Positions 18,676 to 21,522 of a stretch of 21,522 nt of DNA are shown here, in pieces. This DNA is from Acanthaster planci (taxonomy: Eukaryota; Echinodermata; Asteroidea; Valvatida; Acanthasteridae), in contig NW_019091761.1 in the NCBI RefSeq assembly GCF_001949145.1, positions 21,936-43,457 on the forward strand, written 5' to 3'. Positions within the stretch are counted from its first letter, which is position 1. The number at the start of each line of letters is the position of its first letter. The position numbers were made by a program, and so were the translations under genes. The notes under the pieces are model-generated. The model was not told the origin of the DNA and did no database searches. It saw only the letters and a program-made list of their open reading frames with translations.

Positions 18676-20513
18676 GTAAGAAATCATTGATTTTTTAATC
18701 GCTCTTTACGTTTGTCATGACTACAGGCTAAATACAAGCAAACCACGCTCTCCTCTCATCTAGAGTTCCCAAGAAACATTAAACTGAACTAAGTGACAAT
18801 GGGGAAATCCCAAGCGTACTGCCCACTAAAAGAGCTCACTTTTAGGTCATACCTTAATGTTGTTCACTGCACCATAATTGTGATTAACCTTGTGGTCTTA
18901 AGACCGAAAAAAAAAATTTTTACAACTTGAAATATACACGTACAACTTGTGATACGCACTGAGTTATCAAAATATGAACCGTTCTAATCTCTGGCCCGGC
19001 ATAAGTTGATAAGGGACTACTCGCAACAGTTCAAAGAAAACAAATAACACAATGGATATTAAAAAGCACAATGTGTTTATTATTCTGAGAACAGCATGTA
19101 TATTCTGTCATTTAAACACGAAAGCAGCAAACGTAAAATGGGTTTGCAAACTAGTTGGCAGTGATTTTATTTATAAGCACAAGGAAGTTCTCAAACAATT
19201 TGAATAAATTCCTACATGTAGTGAAGTTGTACATGTACTGACAGAAGCCACACAACATTGTTCCTCCATACCCCTTCTCAAACTATTCTCCTTAACAAAG
19301 TCATACGAGAACGGAAATAGCTAGCATTGTTTGAGTATGTGGCAAAATAGGTACATGTGGAAAATGACTATGACCTCGACGATATACATGTTTACTGAAC
19401 AATAACAATAATAGGGTTTTGACACATATCCACATTGGTTCATAGTCTTTCAGTTTCTCAATTACAAACGTTATTAGGATTTTTTATTTTGAGGTCGTTA
19501 AGTAGTGCAGTAAAATGTTTTGCAGACTTGTTGTCCGCCTTGTTTGACCAATTCATCAAAAGATACACTACATTAAACTCCCAACAATGGAAACATTTCA
19601 AAAAGCATTTTCCCAGATGAAGCTAATGAATGTGAACCTGTCATGTGGTCGTCCTTGGACGGCAGATAAATTTTAGGGATCAGGGAATGGCATAGTGACT
19701 TCATCAGTGACATCACCGGATGAGGCTTTTAAGATGAATTGTTGAGGAACGGTGTTGTAAACATACAATTTTCATCTAGTTTTGACTTTCAAACTCAAAA
19801 AATCATTCCGGAATGCAATTATCTTACCACAACCCCATAATTTTTCCAGTCCTTATAGTGAAATAGGTCTGGCTTATATCATTTCGCCTTTTTTTAGTCT
19901 TCGGGTATATTATTTAATGTATATCAATATCAAAATGTTTGAAATCTGGACGTCATGGAACCGCTTGTATGAAATGCTTGACGGAGAAAATGTGAGACTC
20001 CAAATTTAAGCAAGTCATCTATATGCATTATTTTCTATTAACTTCTCGGCAACAACACTCACTTGTCTCAAATGTGCACTTTCCATATTACATAACTTAA
20101 AGAGAATTTCAAATACGCTGTACATGCATTTTGGATATACCAAAGAGTAGTGAAAAGATGAATCAACATCAAGTTGAAAAGAAATTCATTCCACAGCCAT
20201 TTCAAGCAATCAATTTACAGCAGCATGGCACATACTTTCGGGTTCTTCTTAAAGTGATGAGAGAGAAGAGTACAACCATGGAAAGGAAAATTGGGCAATA
20301 TTCATATGGCAACATCTCCATAGTGAACTTAGTTTTTGGAATCCAAAAATTAGGTTTGCATTTGTCTGCTGGTTTAGCTTTACAAATCGTGTCTGTAGAA
20401 ATTGTTGCTAATGCATGCAATTTAAATTTGCCAGATTTTCTTAACCCTCCATCNATTAACAACATTGACAAATTTCAGGTGGACTAGACTTTGATACAGA
20501 AGGTAAACTTCTT
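18676..20513. other. Stretch without recognised genes
   Basis: AT-rich sequence. Open frames at 19435-19620 and 19782-20009 are short and without motifs. The 118-codon frame at 20131-20487 is listed separately. Several ACATGT words cluster at 19215-19390. Confidence 0.5.
20131..20487 (+). other. Unexplained 118-codon open frame
   Basis: It opens at a TTG at 20131; the first ATG is at 20158. It runs to a stop at 20485-20487 and contains one N at 20454. The composition is protein-like (for example QHGTYFRVLLKVMREKSTTM and KLGLHLSAGLALQIVSVEIV), but I recognise no family. It lies just beyond the 3' end of the minus-strand transposase, and an equally long frame exists on the minus strand. It may be an exon, a fragment of the same mobile element, or chance. 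Confidence 0.25.
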
Positions 20514-20704
20514 TTACTTTGGACTCAGTTTTTTTGAGTTTCTCCACCACATGAATACTCGACAATGCCAAAGAAAGTTGTCCTGTTTCATGTATGAAAT
20601 CTGCACCTTGATACGCTGGAGACTTGCATTCATTTGCTCTGCAACTTGACTGTTCAGCATCTTATATTGTGGGTAAGCATCAAGTCTATATCCACTTGAA
20701 CATG
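20514..20704 (-). CDS. KDZ transposase, terminal exon with the catalytic-Glu motif
   Basis: KDZ (Kyakuja-Dileera-Zisupton) transposases are RNase H-fold DDE-type enzymes of eukaryotic DNA transposons. On the minus strand a long pyrimidine tract and attttcag precede this exon. With one base from the upstream exon it reads ACSSGYRLDAYPQYKMLNSQ, then VAEQMNASLQRIKVQISYMK and QDNFLWHCRVFMWWRN, ending at a stop at 20516-20514. The pattern HTxCSxGYxLDxYPxxxxLNSQVxEQxNSxLxRI is the conserved C-terminal segment of animal KDZ proteins. I infer that Glu of VAEQ is the third acidic catalytic residue. There are no stops or shifts. Confidence 0.82.
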
Positions 20705-20932
20705 CTGAAAATGCACAAAGAGAAAGAAAGACAAATGTCAGATGAGTAAAAGTTACATTTGATGTCGGGCAAGACAACTAAATAAAACCATCACAATTAT
20801 CACAGCACTTCATAGTTCTGTTGAAGTGGTATTTTCAAGGAACATTTGACAAAATCAAAAACAAATACAGCTAAACTTTAACAAATTAAACTTCTCGAGG
20901 TATTCTGTACTACGGACAAGCACAACAATTAC

Positions 20933-21055
20933 CTGTATGATAAGGCCAGTGCAAACTGTCGATGAGGAACTTTGCGTTTCGAAAATGGCGAGGTTCTCGG
21001 TTAAGACAATATGAGTGCAAGTGGCAAGCGTTGTCATACATAACGACTGCAGGAG
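20933..21055 (-). CDS. KDZ transposase, exon with the YDNAC motif
   Basis: On the minus strand the acceptor is atttttcag|ct (exon start 21055) and the donor is atacag|gtaatt (exon end 20933). It reads PAVVMYDNACHLHSYCLNR, then EPRHFRNAKFLIDSLHWPYH and T. This matches the family block P-x-V-I-Y-D-N-A-C-x-L-H-x-Y-C-L-N-R-E-P-x-x-F-x-N-x-x-F-L-V-D-x-x-H-W. The Asp of YDNAC is, by family inference, the second catalytic acid. The leftover G joins CA of the terminal exon to give Ala in frame, so the two exons read through without a break. The intron between them is 228 bp. Confidence 0.88.
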
Positions 21056-21261
21056 CTGAAAAATATAGAAACAAAATAAAAAGAGTGCAAAAAGTTTGTG
21101 CGTTAACACCTCTGATTAACTATTACAGAGTGACATTCAGCAAAATTCAGCACAGAACTGGAAGTATCGCACGTAAGCTCAGACCCAGCCAAAAAAAAGT
21201 CCTTATAAATTTTAAGAATATTCTACAATAAGAACAGCTGTTGGAAAACTCTGAAACTTAC

Positions 21262-21293
21262 TGGATGAAGAATCCATTAAATTCATATTAGCA
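21262..21293 (-). CDS. KDZ transposase, tentative upstream exon
   Basis: On the minus strand gtgcag|t precedes ANMNLMDSSS and a strong donor, cca|gtaagt, ends it at 21262. The one leftover base fits the two bases that open the next exon, giving Thr before PAVVMYDNAC. The sequence vaguely recalls the GFxIMxxSES segment upstream of YDNAC in animal KDZ proteins, but it is very short and an upstream acceptor may be the true one. The rest of the gene should lie beyond 21522. Confidence 0.35.
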
Positions 21294-21522
21294 CTGCACA
21301 ATCTATAAGTCTCTAACACAACTTTCTTTTGAAATAACCCCCCCCACCACTTCCATCCTTTGACATAGATGGTCTAAACACCTACAGTAGTCATGGGAAA
21401 AAAACCTGCAAGGAATTTCTCTTTGGGCAGCTGCAATCAATTTCTCTAAGACCAGGACGGACCTACAAAGTGCATTAATGTGTTGCTAAAAGGTATTTTG
21501 AGGGTTATTCCAATGCATCTTT
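21294..21522. other. Window edge, nothing recognised
   Basis: This is inferred intron of the minus-strand transposase gene with a C8 tract at 21338-21345. No KDZ block could be read in any minus-strand frame here. Confidence 0.4.

Noticed and set aside
1-21522. CRISPR arrays, bacterial operons, prophage or functional rRNA/tRNA genes
   Set aside because: The window has eukaryotic exon-intron structure. No regularly spaced repeats, Shine-Dalgarno-led gene sets or complete RNA genes were seen; the tRNA-like units are degraded.

Overview
This window is animal nuclear DNA, not prokaryotic. It is AT-rich, its coding material comes in short exons bounded by good GT/AG splice sites, and most of it is non-coding. 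Five isolated N bases (2309, 7140, 10612, 15701, 20454) suggest a draft shotgun assembly. The palindrome TAGGCCTA occurs four times and ACATGT about twenty times. From memory, both words are common in marine invertebrate deuterostomes such as sea urchins and hemichordates and in some molluscs. I therefore infer a marine invertebrate, probably a deuterostome, without certainty about phylum.

Layout. 1-660: a possible decayed coding stretch on the minus strand. 775-1327 (+): the N-terminal part of a UDP-glycosyltransferase (UGT), with a signal peptide, two frame shifts and no C-terminal half. 1332-2720: tandem and dispersed short repeats and a 16-bp palindrome. 2721-12260 (+): a chain of short, mostly phase-compatible exons. 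I infer that it starts with an acidic/basic N-terminus (2721-2849, 3145-3201), continues through an unrecognised block (8004-8844), and ends in a recognisable Ulp1/SENP-type cysteine protease C-terminus (10262-12260) carrying the catalytic Asp, oxyanion Gln and catalytic Cys. The introns hold a 179-bp inverted-repeat element and tRNA-like (SINE) relics. 12261-16800: no gene recognised. 16800-18460: a mobile-element graveyard with a long imperfect inverted repeat, a pogo/Tigger-like terminal repeat, and a 471-bp foldback element between 7-bp direct repeats. 18460-18675: a promoter-like segment with three evenly spaced CCAAT boxes and a candidate first coding exon. 20514-21293 (-): the C-terminal exons of a KDZ (Kyakuja-Dileera-Zisupton) transposase, probably continuing past the right edge.

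The most notable content is the Ulp1-type protease gene lying about 8 kb from a KDZ transposase, on the opposite strand, with several foldback or MITE-like elements around them. Exon structures were deduced by eye from splice sites, reading phase and family motifs. Exon membership in single genes is inference except where noted.
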